Shown: piece by piece, positions 4,654 to 5,892 of the stretch
How the letters are laid out: each line of letters starts with the position of its first letter
Numbering within the stretch: the stretch's first letter is position 1
NCBI GenBank assembly: GCA_016196515.1
Contig: JACPXN010000063.1
Location: 1-5,892, forward strand
Length of the DNA stretch: 5,892 nt
Direction: 5' to 3'
DNA from: Candidatus Omnitrophota bacterium
GTDB taxonomy: Bacteria; Omnitrophota; Gorgyraeia; Zapsychrales; Fredricksoniimonadaceae
Notes under the pieces: model-generated
The model's input: the letters and a program-made list of their open reading frames with translations, nothing else
Told to the model about the DNA's origin: nothing
Database searches by the model: none
Program-made: the position numbers and the translations under genes

Positions 4654-5892
4654 CTAAGAAGCGCCCAGGAGTTCCTCGGGCGGTTTGATCTTCCTGAAAT
4701 CCCGGAACAGCAATAGATCATAAACGATCTTGAGCCCGCCGGCCAGAATAATGGGTAGGCCGACAAGCGCCGGGTTGGCCAATAGCGGCCCTGCCAAAAG
4801 CGGTGCCGCGGACGTCCCCAGCGTGCGCGCGACATTAGTGATCCCGTCCGCGGCCGAGCGCTCCGAGGGCGTTACAACCGCCATCACGTACGCCTGGCGC
4901 GTCGGCACATCCATCTGGGAAATGGTGCAGCGCAAAAGAAAAACGACCACCGCCCAGGTCAAATCCGGCATGAACACGATCAGGATCAATAAAACATTGG
5001 AAGGCAGATGCGTGAAAACCATCGTATTAATGAGTCCAAAACGCTTTGCCAGCCGCACGGCCAAAAGCGAAGAGATCCCGGCCAAAAGGTTGGCGCCGAA
5101 AAATATGCCGCCCAAAACCATCATATCAGCGCCAAAACGCACATGAAACCAGTAGGCCAGCAAACTCTGCAGGATAAAGCCGCCTCCAAAGGCGTCCAAC
5201 GCAAAAAGCGCCGATAACCGCAAGACCATGGCCCGGGACTGATGGATCCCCAAACGGCTGTTGGCAAGCGAGGCCAAATTCAAGGACCGCGGAGTTGAGC
5301 TGACTTCCACTTGATTGGAAACCCGACCAAACAAAAACCACAATGCCAGCCCCGTCAATGCGTAGATCACCAGGATGGTCTTATAACCGGCCAGAAGGCT
5401 GATGCCGACGGCAGAGAATATTTTAAATAATACCCAGACCGCTAATGCCCCCAAAGCGGTGGCCCCAAAGCCCGCCAAATTGTACCAGGCAAAAACACCG
5501 GTCCGTTTGTCATCGGCAACAATGTGGGACAAAGACGCCTGCTCAATGGCCAAAAACGGCCCCACCTCATTGCCGCTGGGGCTGATGACCCCGACGATCG
5601 CGGCCAAAAGCAAAAAAACAAAATTGTCGGTCAAAGCGAACAAGATCCCGGCAAACATCATCAACAATGCCCCCACACGGAGCATGCGGCGCCGGCCCGC
5701 GGAATCGGCGATCAGTGAGATCCCCAACGAGATCACCGCATCGCCGACTAAAGTCAATGCCAGAAGCCAGCCGATCTGCTGCTGGCTCAGGCCGAGATAC
5801 GCCAGATAAATAACAAGGACCACGGACACGGCCCCGTAACCGAATAACCGCAGGACACGGGTCAAAAATAAAAGCCGGCCGTCTGGGGACAA
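4654..5892 (-). CDS. Major facilitator superfamily (MFS) transporter, 5' end at or just outside the window edge
   Basis: The 412 residues visible make a 12-helix MFS transporter of the inner membrane, with hydrophobic segments at about 12-33, 40-62, 72-88, 91-108, 134-158, 170-188, 224-247, 257-279, 287-307, 311-327, 355-371 and 375-396. The loop between helices 2 and 3 reads LIADSAGRRRML (60-71), a version of MFS motif A (GxxxDxxGRR). A soluble linker at about 190-220 separates the six-helix halves. QMDVPTRQAYVMAVVTPSER (326-345), at the loop after helix 10, is the most distinctive stretch. The substrate cannot be told. The first codon at the edge is TTG, which could be a start (TTG SPDGRLLFL), but the true start may lie a few codons outside, so I treat the gene as 5'-partial. 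It ends in TAG at 4654-4656; no terminator follows before the DUF2934 promoter. Confidence 0.93.
   Translation of the reverse strand: MSPDGRLLFLTRVLRLFGYGAVSVVLVIYLAYLGLSQQQIGWLLALTLVGDAVISLGISLIADSAGRRRMLRVGALLMMFAGILFALTDNFVFLLLAAIVGVISPSGNEVGPFLAIEQASLSHIVADDKRTGVFAWYNLAGFGATALGALAVWVLFKIFSAVGISLLAGYKTILVIYALTGLALWFLFGRVSNQVEVSSTPRSLNLASLANSRLGIHQSRAMVLRLSALFALDAFGGGFILQSLLAYWFHVRFGADMMVLGGIFFGANLLAGISSLLAVRLAKRFGLINTMVFTHLPSNVLLILIVFMPDLTWAVVVFLLRCTISQMDVPTRQAYVMAVVTPSERSAADGITNVARTLGTSAAPLLAGPLLANPALVGLPIILAGGLKIVYDLLLFRDFRKIKPPEELLGAS

Noticed and set aside
4305..4688. A plus-strand open frame of 127 codons with GAAGGG before its ATG
   Set aside because: The apparent ribosome binding site is part of the terminator stem, and the frame runs antisense through the DUF2934 gene, its palindrome and its promoter; the product looks like no known protein.

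Overview
The window is bacterial and very densely packed. Every gene I can support lies on the minus strand, so transcription runs from position 5892 towards position 1. G+C is close to half. Gene content (iPGM-type glycolysis, a c-di-GMP synthase, MoaC, a stand-alone GGQ release-factor-like protein, TerC, MFS) is that of a free-living or environmental bacterium. My impression is of an uncultured Gram-negative lineage such as Omnitrophota or a PVC relative, but this is a weak inference from protein style, not a demonstrated placement. No tRNA, rRNA, CRISPR array, insertion sequence or phage gene is visible.

Layout in transcription order. (1) 5892-4654: an MFS transporter, cut at or very near its start by the window edge. 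(2) 4646-4271: a self-contained single-gene unit with a near-consensus sigma70 promoter (TTGACA, 16 nt, GATAAT), an 18-bp perfect GC palindrome in the leader, a strong GGAGGT ribosome binding site, a DUF2934 protein (77 aa) and an intrinsic, probably bidirectional terminator. (3) 4250-1: a tightly packed run of six genes: a conserved 71-aa protein of unknown function, gpmI (2,3-bisphosphoglycerate-independent phosphoglycerate mutase), a PAS-GGDEF diguanylate cyclase, a GGQ release-factor-like protein, moaC, and a TerC-family membrane protein. Junctions are 7 nt apart, 11 bp overlap, 4 bp ATGA overlap, 14 bp overlap and 3 nt apart, so this is very probably one operon with translational coupling. 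Its promoter is not obvious; either a weak one lies just upstream of 4250 or transcripts read through the terminator.

The genes share no single pathway: glycolysis, second-messenger synthesis, ribosome rescue, molybdopterin synthesis and metal-ion transport are mixed, as in a growth or housekeeping cluster.

The most notable anomaly is in the TerC gene. A TAG codon at 184-186 interrupts it, yet the same reading frame continues from 183 to the window edge with an unmistakable TerC C-terminal half. This is an in-frame nonsense codon, not a frameshift. Other points worth a look are the plant-like long form of GpmI, the leader palindrome and the gene order itself. I see no clear evidence of a wholly new defence or mobile system.
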